Shown one piece after another: positions 37,396 through 46,429 of a stretch of DNA of 64,000 nt (positions are counted from its first letter, which is position 1; each line of letters opens with the position of its first letter). The position numbers and the translations under genes are program-made. The notes beneath the pieces were generated by a model. It had not been told where the DNA came from, did not search any database, and saw only the letters and a program-made list of their open reading frames with translations. Origin of the DNA: Campylobacter anatolicus. Lineage in GTDB: Bacteria; Campylobacterota; Campylobacteria; Campylobacterales; Campylobacteraceae. The DNA is taken from contig NZ_JAGSSY010000002.1 in assembly GCF_018145655.1 (NCBI RefSeq), positions 310,001 to 374,000 of the forward strand. Direction: 5' to 3'.

Positions 37396-37890
37396 ATGAG
37401 AAAATTTATACTTTTTGCTACATTTATAGCACTATTTATCGCTTGTTCTAATAAAAATATTATCCATGAGCCGCTAAAAAATGAAATTTTAGCCTACACG
37501 AGCAAGAGTGAGCTTATAGATGGACAAGATCGCACTTTAATAATTGCGACCTATTTAAATCCTATTTATCAAAGTAAAATTTCAATTGCAAATCAAGAGA
37601 AATTTCTAGTCGCCATAAACCCAAAAGAGAGCGAGATAGACGTCACTAGTATCACATTAAATAACGAAAATAACGGCACTACAGTGCGTATGCTTGAAAG
37701 TAATGATGAACTTTTGGGCTTGAGCGGATTTAATATGCCTTGGTCTAGATATTATGAGATTACGGCACCGACTAAAATAGCAGACAAACTCACGCTTAAA
37801 TTTAATATAATTACTTGCGAAACTTGTCCGTCAAAGCAGGTATTGTTAGAGTTTCAAAAAGTTGCGAAATCTTTATATTGGAACGAGTAA
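37396..37890 (+). CDS. Putative lipoprotein, unknown function
   Basis: 164 residues. Lipoprotein signal MRKFILFATFIALFIAC gives Cys17 in a lipobox-like LFIAC. The mature part is a beta-rich domain with no motif I recognise. It matches the position of C. jejuni Cj0842. Its last 80 bases overlap the 3' end of slt on the other strand, which is unusual for two genes that both look intact. Confidence 0.78.
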   Translation: MRKFILFATFIALFIACSNKNIIHEPLKNEILAYTSKSELIDGQDRTLIIATYLNPIYQSKISIANQEKFLVAINPKESEIDVTSITLNNENNGTTVRMLESNDELLGLSGFNMPWSRYYEITAPTKIADKLTLKFNIITCETCPSKQVLLEFQKVAKSLYWNE

Positions 37891-39445
37891 GAGAGCGATA
37901 AATAACGTAGTTTGCGAGGACTTTTTTGCCGTATAGTCGGCTTTCGCTAAGTGGCACTAGCTCCATCGACAAAAATGGCTCAAACTTGCCATCTCTAAAC
38001 ATATCATCACGAAGTAACATCTTTTTTGTAAAACCGATACCACCATTGTATGCGTATGCAACAAATAGTGGGTGTTGTAGAAATTTCTCCAAATAATTTA
38101 AATGGTGATTTGCAAATTTATAAGCAATCTCTGGCTTAAACATATCATCTTGGTCAAAATTTGGGATTTTAAGCTCCTTTTTGCCGATAGCATTAGCTAA
38201 AAACGGCATAAACTGCATAGTCCCAAGTGCATAAGATGTTGAGATAACGCTTGGTAAAAATAGACTCTCCTGCCTAGCTAAAGCAAAAATAAGCGAACTT
38301 CTATGCGGGTTAAGTCCTCTAAGCTCAGGCGAAACTGGCATGATGAAGTAGTGGTTTTTATACTCAGTTGCTCTTTGCATAAAATAGACATATATCCCTA
38401 TACTATCTTTTGCGTAAAATTTTTTAGCTTGTACTTTTGCTTGTTCTGGGGTTAAATTTTTGATATTTTCGGCGGTCTTTTGCCATAAAAAAGGATCTGT
38501 GATGTCAAAATCCCTTACATTTTCTTCGGTTGGATTTGGCACTATTATCTCAAATGGTTTGGAGTGGACAAAATCTTTGGCAAAAAGCGAGTAGATATTT
38601 ATATCTGTGCTGTTTGCAAGTTCGTTTAAAAATGATTCATCTTTGTTTATTAGATATAGCCAAAATGTCGCATTATCAATATAAAACTGCCTTTTATAAG
38701 TCTCTTTTGCACGTTTGAAAAACTCAGCTGCACGACTCTCTTTAAGCAGCGTAATAGCGTTTATGCCAAGTATAAAAGCATCGTTTTCACTAGTTATAAG
38801 TGGAGAAATTTTAAGTAAATTTTGTCTAAATTTAGTGTTGCTTTTATTTATAACTATCTTGTTTAAAAAAGTTGTAAATCCTTTTTGTGAATACAATTTA
38901 TCCATAAACTCGCCACTAAAATCAGTGGCAAAAAATTTTTCTTTTTGTATGGTAGAGCTTGCATTAAAAAGGGCTAAAAATTTATCCGTTTCGCCGTTAT
39001 TAGCAAAGACTATTGCAGGATTTTCACTATTTAAGCTTAAAAGCATTTTTGCTTTAGCTGGGTGCGAAATGGTTAGTTTTTCAGCTAGTTTGGCTCTTAC
39101 ATCAGCGGTTAGTTTTAAGCTAAAGCTTATCGTGGTTATGGTGTTTTGGCAAGTTGTATTTGCATCTAAGATATTTGCTACAGTTACCTTTGGGCAAAGG
39201 CTAGGGTGTGGCTTTGGCGGTAGAATTTTATCTATTGAACTTTGCACTGCCCCAGCACGGCGAAAGACATCTTTGCTTAGCTCTTGCACTTGTGCTTTAG
39301 TAGGACTTGTTTCATTTATCAAGCGGTTGATATAATAATCCTTTGCAAGTCCGCTTGGTTTGTCCTTTAACTCATCGAAGCTTAAAATTTTTCCGCAAGC
39401 ACCAATGCAAATGAGCATTAAAAAACTAAATAGACGCAGCGACAT
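37811..39445 (-). CDS. slt: Soluble lytic murein transglycosylase
   Basis: Periplasmic enzyme of 544 residues. Signal peptide (MSLRLFSFLMLICIGACG), an alpha-superhelical U-shaped domain over about 25-375, and a C-terminal SLT domain with catalytic Glu in FALARQESLFLPSVISTSYALGTMQFMP, then FVAYAYNGG. It cleaves glycan strands to anhydromuropeptides. It overlaps yggT by 20 bases at the 5' end and the lipoprotein gene by 80 at the 3' end. Confidence 0.92.
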   Translation of the reverse strand: MSLRLFSFLMLICIGACGKILSFDELKDKPSGLAKDYYINRLINETSPTKAQVQELSKDVFRRAGAVQSSIDKILPPKPHPSLCPKVTVANILDANTTCQNTITTISFSLKLTADVRAKLAEKLTISHPAKAKMLLSLNSENPAIVFANNGETDKFLALFNASSTIQKEKFFATDFSGEFMDKLYSQKGFTTFLNKIVINKSNTKFRQNLLKISPLITSENDAFILGINAITLLKESRAAEFFKRAKETYKRQFYIDNATFWLYLINKDESFLNELANSTDINIYSLFAKDFVHSKPFEIIVPNPTEENVRDFDITDPFLWQKTAENIKNLTPEQAKVQAKKFYAKDSIGIYVYFMQRATEYKNHYFIMPVSPELRGLNPHRSSLIFALARQESLFLPSVISTSYALGTMQFMPFLANAIGKKELKIPNFDQDDMFKPEIAYKFANHHLNYLEKFLQHPLFVAYAYNGGIGFTKKMLLRDDMFRDGKFEPFLSMELVPLSESRLYGKKVLANYVIYRSLTRSNIKISQLFETLTIPALTDKFRK

Positions 39446-39719
39446 TTAGTAAAAGCCTGATGATAAATAGGTCAAAAAATTGAAGTGCGAGCAGCACGAT
39501 TATAGGGGCTAGGTCTATACCATTAAAGGTAGTCGGTATAAATCGTCTGATAAAGGCATATGCTGGTTCTGTTAGTCTTTGTAAAAGTTGCACTATAGGA
39601 TTGTATGGGTCTGGTCTGACCCAACTAATGAGTGCTGCTATGATGATAATCCAGATGTAGATATGAATGACTGTGCTAAGTATGTTTGCAACGGCTGCTA
39701 TGAATGTTGAAATTATCAT
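39426..39719 (-). CDS. YggT-family membrane protein
   Basis: 97 residues with two TM helices (about 12-32 and 70-92) around a conserved RPDPYNPIVQLLQRLTEPAYAFIRRF segment, diagnostic of YggT/Ycf19 proteins. Relatives have been linked to osmotic tolerance and to envelope or division processes; the role is not settled. ATG start with GGAG. It lies between gltX and slt. Confidence 0.88.
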   Translation of the reverse strand: MIISTFIAAVANILSTVIHIYIWIIIIAALISWVRPDPYNPIVQLLQRLTEPAYAFIRRFIPTTFNGIDLAPIIVLLALQFFDLFIIRLLLNVAASI

Positions 39720-39733
39720 TTATTCTCCTAAAA

Positions 39734-41029
39734 TTATATAATGATCTTATCTAGATCGTCTTTGATGAGTGGGTATAGCTCACTTAGCTCAGGCCCATGT
39801 AGATCGCCTGTTAGTAGCTGTCTAAGGGGCATAAAGAAATTTTTACCTTTTAAACCAGTCACGCTCATAAGCTCTTTTTTAAACTCTTCGTAACTCTCGC
39901 CTTTTTTTAAATTTAAAGCCGCTTTTTTTATAGTTTCGAATTCGTTTTTATACTCATCTGGTGCTGTTTTGGTGCTATAAATTTTAGCTACTTTTTCTTT
40001 TATTTCAGGGATAAGTGAGCTTTCTTGAGTGTAAAATTTGACTAAGTTTACTCGCTCTTTACTGACATTAAATAGTTCGCACACTCGCTCGTCACTAGCT
40101 AGACGGATGTGTTCTCTATTTAGTTGTTCTAACTTTGCTATGTCAAATTTAGCTGGCGATCGTGAAATTTTGCTTATGTCAAACCACTGGACAGCTTCAT
40201 TTATAGTAAAAATTTCACTCGGTGTTTTGTTACCAAGAAGTATAAGGTAGTTTGCTATCGCTTCAGGTAAAAATCCTTGTTCAAATAGCCATTTTACACT
40301 ACTTGCGTTATCTCGCTTACTCATCTTTTTACCTTCTGAGTTTAGCAGTATCGGTAAATGAGCGTAGTGCATAGTGTCAGTGTAGCCAAGTCCAGCACGT
40401 ATCAAGTCTTGTTTTGGCGTGTTGCTTACGTGATCTTCGCCACGTATGACAAAAGTAACACCTTCAAGCATATCATCAACTGCACAAGCGAAGTTGTATG
40501 TTGGTGTCTTGTCTGCTCTCATAATGACAAAGCTATCGACCGAATCAGGCTCAAAACTAAGTTCGCCTTTGATAGTGTCAGTAAAGCTCATAGTGTGTTC
40601 TGGCTTTTTCATACGTATGACAAATGGTTTTTTGTTTGATAAAACTTCTGCATCACTTAAATGTTCACAAGTACCATCATATCGGTATGCCACGCCTTGA
40701 TCTTTTGCTTTTTGCTTTTTGCTTTCTAGCTCCTCTTCGGTGCAAAAACATGCAAATGCTTTTTTATCGATTAAAAGTTTTGAGGCAAGTTGACGGTGAA
40801 ATTTAAGATTTTCACTTTGGATATAAATTTGCTGTGGAGTGATACCAAAACGCGATAAAATTTCTAAGATATCTTTTTCTTTACCATCTATATTTCGCTC
40901 TTTATCGGTGTCTTCTATACGAAGTATAAAGCCACTTTTGTCTTGAAGTGAGCAGATGTAGTTAAATATTGCGGCACGTAGGTTGCCTATATGCATATCT
41001 CCCGTTGGGGACGGTGCAAAACGATACAT
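39734..41029 (-). CDS. gltX: Glutamyl-tRNA synthetase
   Basis: Class I synthetase of 431 residues. HIGH-type motif is [20 protein letters not shown], and the KMSKS-type is KKMSKRDN. Shorter than the E. coli enzyme, with a reduced C-terminal anticodon domain. Related epsilonproteobacteria carry two GltX copies, one of which charges tRNA-Gln for amidation; which one this is cannot be told here. Confidence 0.94.
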   Translation of the reverse strand: MYRFAPSPTGDMHIGNLRAAIFNYICSLQDKSGFILRIEDTDKERNIDGKEKDILEILSRFGITPQQIYIQSENLKFHRQLASKLLIDKKAFACFCTEEELESKKQKAKDQGVAYRYDGTCEHLSDAEVLSNKKPFVIRMKKPEHTMSFTDTIKGELSFEPDSVDSFVIMRADKTPTYNFACAVDDMLEGVTFVIRGEDHVSNTPKQDLIRAGLGYTDTMHYAHLPILLNSEGKKMSKRDNASSVKWLFEQGFLPEAIANYLILLGNKTPSEIFTINEAVQWFDISKISRSPAKFDIAKLEQLNREHIRLASDERVCELFNVSKERVNLVKFYTQESSLIPEIKEKVAKIYSTKTAPDEYKNEFETIKKAALNLKKGESYEEFKKELMSVTGLKGKNFFMPLRQLLTGDLHGPELSELYPLIKDDLDKIII

Positions 41030-41058
41030 AAAATTTCCTTACATTAAAAATGGACAAA

Positions 41059-41067
41059 ATTATATCA
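41059..41067 (-). promoter_or_regulatory. Extended -10 of gltX-yggT-slt
   Basis: TGATATAAT on the minus strand, a perfect extended -10, 30 bases before the gltX start. Confidence 0.65.
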
Positions 41068-41157
41068 TATTCAAATTTAGTAATTTATAATTTTATGCGT
41101 TTAAAAGCGATATTTATATACAATCGCATAATATTTATAAAATTTCAAGGAGAATAA

Positions 41158-41556
41158 ATGAGTTTTATCAGCGAATTCAAAGAATTTGCAATGAAGGGCA
41201 ATGTCATAGATATGGCTGTGGGTGTCGTTATCGGCGGTGCTTTTGGCAAGATAGTTTCATCGCTCGTTGGTGATGTTATTATGCCAATCGTAGGCGTCAT
41301 AACCGGAGGTGTAAATTTTACAGACTTAAAAGTGGTGTTAAAAGATGCAGTTGGCGAAGTACCAGCGGTTACTATAAATTACGGCAGTTTTATACAAACT
41401 ATGGTTGATTTTTTAATCATCGCATTTTGTATATTCTGTGTTATTAAAGCACTAAATTCGTTAAAACGCAAACAAGAAAAGCTCCCTGCTGAGCCAGAAG
41501 CACCAGCAGCTGATATCGCACTTTTAACAGAGATAAGGGACCTTCTTAAAAAATAA
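41158..41556 (+). CDS. mscL: Large-conductance mechanosensitive channel MscL
   Basis: Inner-membrane channel of 132 residues that opens on hypo-osmotic shock. [31 protein letters not shown] is the conserved N-terminal amphipathic helix plus TM1 (read in pieces). TM2 lies at about 80-100 and a charged C-terminal bundle ends in [14 protein letters not shown] start with AAGGAG. Confidence 0.95.
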   Translation: MSFISEFKEFAMKGNVIDMAVGVVIGGAFGKIVSSLVGDVIMPIVGVITGGVNFTDLKVVLKDAVGEVPAVTINYGSFIQTMVDFLIIAFCIFCVIKALNSLKRKQEKLPAEPEAPAADIALLTEIRDLLKK

Positions 41557-41579
41557 ATTTTAAGATTAGGAGAGTAAAA

Positions 41580-42218
41580 ATGCTAAGCAAAATTTCATTT
41601 TTCAAAGATTTGGATGAAACTCAGCTTAAGCGTTTAGAATCCATAACTATTTTAAAAAAGTATAAAAAGGGGGAGTTTTTATTTATGGAAGGAGATGAGC
41701 CAAAGTGGCTTATTTTCCTGCTTAGTGGCTCTATAAAGCTTTATAAAACTAGCCAAAATGGTAAAGAAATTTTCCTTCATCAACTTCCGCCAATGAATTT
41801 TGTCGCCGAGGTTGTAAATTTTGAAAATATAAAATACCCTGCAAGTGCGATATTTGTAGTATCTGGTGAGGTGCTAAAGATTGATTATGAAAAATTTTAT
41901 AAAGAGTTTTTAACTGATCCGAAAATTTCTTTAAATTTTATCAAATCTATGTCGCAAAAGCTAAAAATCACAAGTAATCTTTTGCATCAAGAACTAATTT
42001 TAAGTTCAGAAGCAAAGGTGGCTAAGTTTATTTTAATGCACGAAGATCTCTTTAATGAGTTAAAACACACAAAGATTGCATCTATTTTAAACATAACTCC
42101 AGAAACATTCTCAAGAATTTTAAATAAATTTAAAATATCAAATATTATAAAACTTGATGAAAAGAACCAAATCGTAGAGAAAAATTCCGAAGAATTGGCT
42201 GAAATTTTTTCATACTGA
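41580..42218 (+). CDS. Crp/Fnr-family transcription regulator with an FNR-like recognition helix
   Basis: 212 residues. An N-terminal cyclic-nucleotide-binding-type barrel (about 10-120) and a C-terminal HTH_Crp domain (about 145-200). There is no N-terminal cysteine cluster, so it is not an Fe-S oxygen sensor like FNR. The recognition helix reads ITPETFSRILNKFK; E..SR equals the Glu-Ser-Arg set with which E. coli FNR contacts TTGAT. It lies 23 bases after mscL and directly upstream of haoC, whose promoter carries a perfect TTGAT-N4-ATCAA. Likely a nitrosative/nitrite-responsive activator like the NssR/Nss group; the signal is unknown. Confidence 0.85.
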   Translation: MLSKISFFKDLDETQLKRLESITILKKYKKGEFLFMEGDEPKWLIFLLSGSIKLYKTSQNGKEIFLHQLPPMNFVAEVVNFENIKYPASAIFVVSGEVLKIDYEKFYKEFLTDPKISLNFIKSMSQKLKITSNLLHQELILSSEAKVAKFILMHEDLFNELKHTKIASILNITPETFSRILNKFKISNIIKLDEKNQIVEKNSEELAEIFSY

Positions 42219-42242
42219 TATTTAATATCAAGTAAATATTAA

Positions 42243-42256
42243 TTGATTTAAATCAA
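42243..42256 (+). promoter_or_regulatory. Perfect FNR-type box upstream of haoCA
   Basis: TTGATTTAAATCAA, a perfect palindrome. Its centre is 29.5 bases before the -10 (TAATAT, 42279-42284), i.e. at -41.5, the same distance as in front of hcp. Confidence 0.85.
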
Positions 42257-42278
42257 TGCTTTTTTATTTTATTTATAG

Positions 42279-42284
42279 TAATAT
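42279..42284 (+). promoter_or_regulatory. -10 element of haoCA
   Basis: TAATAT, with predicted start of transcription near 42291. A leader of about 42 bases carries AAGGAG before the TTG of haoC. Confidence 0.6.
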
Positions 42285-42332
42285 TAAGTTTAAAATTCGT
42301 TAAATTTAATATTTACGAAACAAGGAGAAAAC

Positions 42333-42899
42333 TTGGCTACTGCTAAAAAGAAATTTCTTGTATGGTCATCTGTAGTTATAGGCATAGTGGCAGGATTGAT
42401 CGCATCTATGGGTATTGCTGATGTGCTTCACGCTACTGGGAGTGGCTTTGTGTGCACGATGTGCCATACGATGGATCCTATGAATGCTGCGTATCACGAG
42501 GATACTCATGGTGGTAAAAACAAGCTCGGCATAAAGGCAGAGTGTTCAGCATGTCATCTTGATCACACTAGTGCATATACATATGTTTTAACAAAGATAA
42601 AAGTATCTATAAATGACGGATATAAGACATTTTTTACCAATACAAATAAGATTGATTGGCGTAAAAAACGCGAACATGCATCGCACTTTACATATGATAG
42701 CGGATGTATGACCTGTCATTCAAATTTAAAAGATGTTATCCAATCAGGTAAGTCATTTTTACCACACCGTGATTATTTCGTCCTTGGCAATGCAAATAAA
42801 AAATCTTGTGTTGATTGTCATAACCACGTAGGTCATAAAAATTTAGGTTTTTATATAGATAAATTTGAAAAACAAAAAGAAAATAATATAACTAAATAA
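42333..42899 (+). CDS. haoC: Tetraheme NapC/NrfH-family quinol dehydrogenase (HaoC-like)
   Basis: 188 residues. One N-terminal TM anchor (about 8-30), then four CxxCH haem motifs at residues 41, 71, 125 and 159 facing the periplasm. It would take electrons from menaquinol and pass them to the soluble octaheme partner encoded next to it. TTG start at 42333 behind AAGGAG. NrfH would look similar, but the partner here is not NrfA, hence HaoC. Confidence 0.85.
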   Translation: MATAKKKFLVWSSVVIGIVAGLIASMGIADVLHATGSGFVCTMCHTMDPMNAAYHEDTHGGKNKLGIKAECSACHLDHTSAYTYVLTKIKVSINDGYKTFFTNTNKIDWRKKREHASHFTYDSGCMTCHSNLKDVIQSGKSFLPHRDYFVLGNANKKSCVDCHNHVGHKNLGFYIDKFEKQKENNITK

Positions 42900-42908
42900 G
42901 GAGGAGAG

Positions 42909-44279
42909 ATGTTTAAAAAAGTTGCTATTTTATTAGCCTGTTTAGTATCTTTTAGCTTAAGTGCTAATGCTACTGATGGCAATCAGACAGACGCGGTCAA
43001 ATTAAATGTTGTAAAAAACATTAAGGTCGCACACAAGATGTCTGATCTGTCAAAAAGCTGTGTTGAGTGCCACGCAGAGAAGACGCCCGGTATCGTTGCG
43101 GATTGGAAAAATAGTCGCCACGCACACGTTGGTGTTAGCTGTATGGACTGCCACTCTGTAAATGCTGATAGTCCAATGGCATCAGTCAAAGTGCATCCAA
43201 AAGATTCAAATAACCACGTTTCTATGTTAGTTAGCCCTAAAACTTGTGCTAAATGCCACGAGAATGAGGTAGCAGAATTTTTACAAAGCGGACATGCAAG
43301 AGGTGGTATGCAGATGTATGCAAATCCAGCTATGGTTAAGCTTATGTATCACTACGAGGGAGCAGATCATAAAGACTTTAAAATGGCTCCAGATGCGACT
43401 GGATGTAGTCAGTGTCATGGCACTATTATAAAGCTTGATGCTGATAAAAAGCCTATTGCTGCGTCTTGGCCAAATTACGGTATAGCAAACGTATATCCTG
43501 ATGGTGGCGTAGGCAATTGTCGCTCTTGTCATAGCTCGCATACTTTTAAAATTTCGGAGGCTAGAAAGCCAGCGGCTTGTGCATCTTGCCACCTTGGACC
43601 AGATCATCCAGATATTGAGATATTTAACAACTCAATGCACGGGCATATCTTTAACTCTGAAGGTCATACTTGGAATTACGATAGTGCTCCTGATACTTGG
43701 GATGTGCCAGATTTTAGAGGGCCTACTTGTGCAACTTGCCATATGAGTGGTGTAGGTGAGACTACGACAACTCACAACGTTTCACTACGTTTAAAATGGA
43801 ATCTTTGGGCACCAAGAAGTGAGTTAAGAACAGCAGGTTATGACCAAGCTTATGAGCAATACACAAAAACTGGCAAGATTAACGTCGGAACGCCACTTGC
43901 AGGACATCCAAATGGACCAGAGGCTGCACGTGCTGAGATGAAGCTGGTATGTAAGGTATGCCATACGACAACCCATACAAACAACTTCTTTGAGATGGCT
44001 GATAAGCAAGTTCAACTTTATAATGTCTATTATGATGAGGCTAAGAAGATGCTTGATGATCTAAAAGCTAAAAATTTATTGCTTGAAGATATGTGGGAAG
44101 ATGAGTTTCAAGATGTATTCTATCACTTATGGCACCACGAGGGTCGTCGTATGAGACAAGGTGCTTTAATGGGCGGACCTGATTATTCACACTGGCATGG
44201 AGTATTTGAAGTTAAAAATGATATCAGAAAACTTCGTAAGATCTACAAAGAGAGAATAGAAAGCGGTAAAATAGAGTAA
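42909..44279 (+). CDS. haoA: Octaheme cytochrome c, hydroxylamine oxidoreductase-like (epsilon-HAO)
   Basis: 456 residues with signal peptide (MFKKVAILLACLVSFSLSANA) and eight CxxCH motifs at residues 51, 78, 113, 166, 204, 224, 274 and 348. No CxxCK is present, so it is not NrfA. The haem count and the long C-terminal helical part with WHHEGRRMRQGALMGGPDYSHWHG place it in the HAO family. Epsilonproteobacterial members are thought to run in reverse, reducing nitrite to hydroxylamine or ammonia. A Tyr at 426 lies in the conserved GPDY motif; whether it equals the cross-linking Tyr of N. europaea HAO needs an alignment. haoC is nine bases upstream. Confidence 0.88.
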   Translation: MFKKVAILLACLVSFSLSANATDGNQTDAVKLNVVKNIKVAHKMSDLSKSCVECHAEKTPGIVADWKNSRHAHVGVSCMDCHSVNADSPMASVKVHPKDSNNHVSMLVSPKTCAKCHENEVAEFLQSGHARGGMQMYANPAMVKLMYHYEGADHKDFKMAPDATGCSQCHGTIIKLDADKKPIAASWPNYGIANVYPDGGVGNCRSCHSSHTFKISEARKPAACASCHLGPDHPDIEIFNNSMHGHIFNSEGHTWNYDSAPDTWDVPDFRGPTCATCHMSGVGETTTTHNVSLRLKWNLWAPRSELRTAGYDQAYEQYTKTGKINVGTPLAGHPNGPEAARAEMKLVCKVCHTTTHTNNFFEMADKQVQLYNVYYDEAKKMLDDLKAKNLLLEDMWEDEFQDVFYHLWHHEGRRMRQGALMGGPDYSHWHGVFEVKNDIRKLRKIYKERIESGKIE

Positions 44280-44300
44280 TCTAATACTTAATCTCTTATG

Positions 44301-44326
44301 GGGCAGGATCTTTACCTGCCCTTTTT
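44301..44326 (+). terminator. Terminator of haoCA
   Basis: GGGCAGG / CCTGCCC seven-base stem with a seven-base loop followed by TTTTT, 22 bases after the haoA stop. A textbook intrinsic terminator. Confidence 0.9.
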
Positions 44327-44367
44327 AAATTCATCTTTAAATTTTCATTTAGTTTAATAAAACTCAA

Positions 44368-44373
44368 TATAAT
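44368..44373 (+). promoter_or_regulatory. -10 element of the metallophosphoesterase-psd unit
   Basis: TATAAT, 28 bases before the TTG start, with AAAAAGGA in between. Confidence 0.55.
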
Positions 44374-44400
44374 CTTTTTAAATTTTTAAAAAGGAAATAT

Positions 44401-45528
44401 TTGGGTCTTTTACGCATAATCATTGGTGCAATTATATTTAGTGCTTTTATAAATTTTTACTCATATAAACGTTTTATAAAAAAGATTGTATTTTTGCAGC
44501 CGTATTTAAGCTACATACGTTGGTCTTTGGTTGTTGTATCAATTGTTGAGTTTGTATTTGTTTTGCAGATTAGATTTGCATTTTTAAGTATTGAGCTTTA
44601 TATGTTTTCGGCAGCCTTAATCGCATTTTCGCTATTTTTATTTGGGCTTAGCGTGATTTATGATGTTTTAAGAGTTTTATTTAGGCGGACCAAATTTAGC
44701 CAAAATCGACGTAAATTTATCAAATTTTGCTTTGATGTTACATTTTTGATACTACTATTTAGCTACTTTTTTAAAGGGCTATTTAACGCATTAACGCCAC
44801 CGAAAATAAACTTTACTGAAATAAAGATAAAAAATTTAAAAGTACCATTTAGGATAGCAATGATTACCGATGTGCATATCGGTGAGTTTTTGCAGAAAGA
44901 ATTTTTAGCAACACTTGTTTATAGTATCAACCAAACAAAGCCAGACGTAGTCGTGATAGTGGGCGATATGATTGATTTTGAGGCGGATAAGATAGGAAGT
45001 TTTTTAGATCCGCTTGATGAGTTACGATCAACTTATGGAACGTTTTATGTGCCTGGTAATCACGAGTATTACCACGGTATTGACGGCATAATGGATAAAA
45101 TTTCTAGTCATAACGTAACTATACTTGGTAATAAAAACGTCCAAATCGGTGGCGTAAATTTAGCTGGTGTTTATGACTTGGCTGGATTTAGATTTAAACA
45201 TCTTGAGCCAAATTTGGATGCTGCACTTAAAAATATGGATAAAAATTTACCAACTATCCTACTCTCTCATCAGCCAAAATTTATAAAACAATATGATGCC
45301 GAGCTAAGTAAAAAAGGCGTAGATCTAGTGCTTTGCGGACATACGCACGGTGGTCAAATTTTTCCATTTCAAATTTTGGTTTGGTTAGATCAGCACTATT
45401 TACGTGGACTTTATAAACATAATGATAAAATGCAAGTTTATGTTAGCTCTGGTGCTGGATTTTGGGGACCACCGGTGCGTATAATGGCACCAAGTGAGAT
45501 AGCGATATTAAATTTAATCGGAGAGTAA
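44401..45528 (+). CDS. Membrane-anchored calcineurin-like metallophosphoesterase
   Basis: 375 residues. Three or four N-terminal TM helices (to about 135) precede a metallophosphoesterase domain with all metal motifs: ITDVHIGEF, VGDMIDF, GNHEYY, LLSHQP and CGHTHGGQ. The domain is similar to YaeI-type lipid-associated phosphatases. TTG start at 44401. The next gene, psd, starts one base after its stop, hinting at a link to phospholipid metabolism; position matches Cj0846 in C. jejuni. Confidence 0.88.
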   Translation: MGLLRIIIGAIIFSAFINFYSYKRFIKKIVFLQPYLSYIRWSLVVVSIVEFVFVLQIRFAFLSIELYMFSAALIAFSLFLFGLSVIYDVLRVLFRRTKFSQNRRKFIKFCFDVTFLILLFSYFFKGLFNALTPPKINFTEIKIKNLKVPFRIAMITDVHIGEFLQKEFLATLVYSINQTKPDVVVIVGDMIDFEADKIGSFLDPLDELRSTYGTFYVPGNHEYYHGIDGIMDKISSHNVTILGNKNVQIGGVNLAGVYDLAGFRFKHLEPNLDAALKNMDKNLPTILLSHQPKFIKQYDAELSKKGVDLVLCGHTHGGQIFPFQILVWLDQHYLRGLYKHNDKMQVYVSSGAGFWGPPVRIMAPSEIAILNLIGE

Positions 45529-45529
45529 A

Positions 45530-46333
45530 ATGAGTAACGATAAGATTATTTCACGTATTTTTGGGCGTTTTAGTGGGATTAAATTTCCAAAAATCATACA
45601 AAATTTCATAAACACACAATATGTAAAGTGCTTTAAAATAGATATGAGTGAGTTTCAAGACGCAAAGGAGTATGTGAGCTTAAACGCACTTTTTACACGC
45701 TCACTCATAAAGCCACGTATGTTTGATACAGCAGAGCAGATCTTTATCAGTCCAAGCGATGGCACATGTTTAAGCGTAGGCACGAGCGAACAGAGTAGGG
45801 CATTTAGTATCAAAGGTATGAGCTATGATATGGCTGAGCTTTTGGGTTACGAGGCTGGTGAAGATCTATCAAATAGCTATGATTTTGCAAACATATATCT
45901 TAGCCCAAAGGACTATCACCGATACCACGCACCTTGCGATATAAACATAAAAAAGGCGATCTATATCCCTGGGCGACTTTATAGTGTGGCAGTTAAGTGG
46001 TTAAAAAAAGTTGATAGCCTATATACGAAAAACGAGCGTGTGGCACTAGAGTGTGAGATTAGTAGTGGTAAAAAGCTATGGCTTGTCTTTGTTGGGGCAT
46101 TAAATGTCGGAAAGATGAAGTTTGTCTTTGATGAGCGGATACAGACAAATGCAATGTCTAACTTCACACAAATTTATGAATATGATAATCTAAAAGTAAA
46201 AAAGGGTGATGAACTGGGTAACTTTGAGCTTGGCTCAACTATCGTGATAATTAGCGAAAAAGATGCGATAGAGTATAATTTATTTGAGGGTAAAAGCCTT
46301 AAATTCGCCGAGAGTATCGGTATGATAAAATAA
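45530..46333 (+). CDS. psd: Phosphatidylserine decarboxylase proenzyme
   Basis: 267 residues. Makes phosphatidylethanolamine, the main membrane lipid. Self-cleavage gives a pyruvoyl group at the Ser of LGST, seen here as NFELGSTIVI near the C-terminus. YHRYHAPCD is the conserved mid-protein motif. ATG start just behind the metallophosphoesterase gene. Confidence 0.94.
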   Translation: MSNDKIISRIFGRFSGIKFPKIIQNFINTQYVKCFKIDMSEFQDAKEYVSLNALFTRSLIKPRMFDTAEQIFISPSDGTCLSVGTSEQSRAFSIKGMSYDMAELLGYEAGEDLSNSYDFANIYLSPKDYHRYHAPCDINIKKAIYIPGRLYSVAVKWLKKVDSLYTKNERVALECEISSGKKLWLVFVGALNVGKMKFVFDERIQTNAMSNFTQIYEYDNLKVKKGDELGNFELGSTIVIISEKDAIEYNLFEGKSLKFAESIGMIK

Positions 46334-46429
46334 ATCAGTGAACTATAAAATTTATTAGTCTGATCTTGATTTTTAGTAATGTTTGTGGTGTTGTCTTATG
46401 TATTATATAAAGATGGCTGATAGTAACAT

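Noticed and set aside
42909-44279. NrfA cytochrome c nitrite reductase
   Set aside because: NrfA has five haems; this protein has eight CxxCH motifs and an HAO-type C-terminal region, so the octaheme HAO family fits better.
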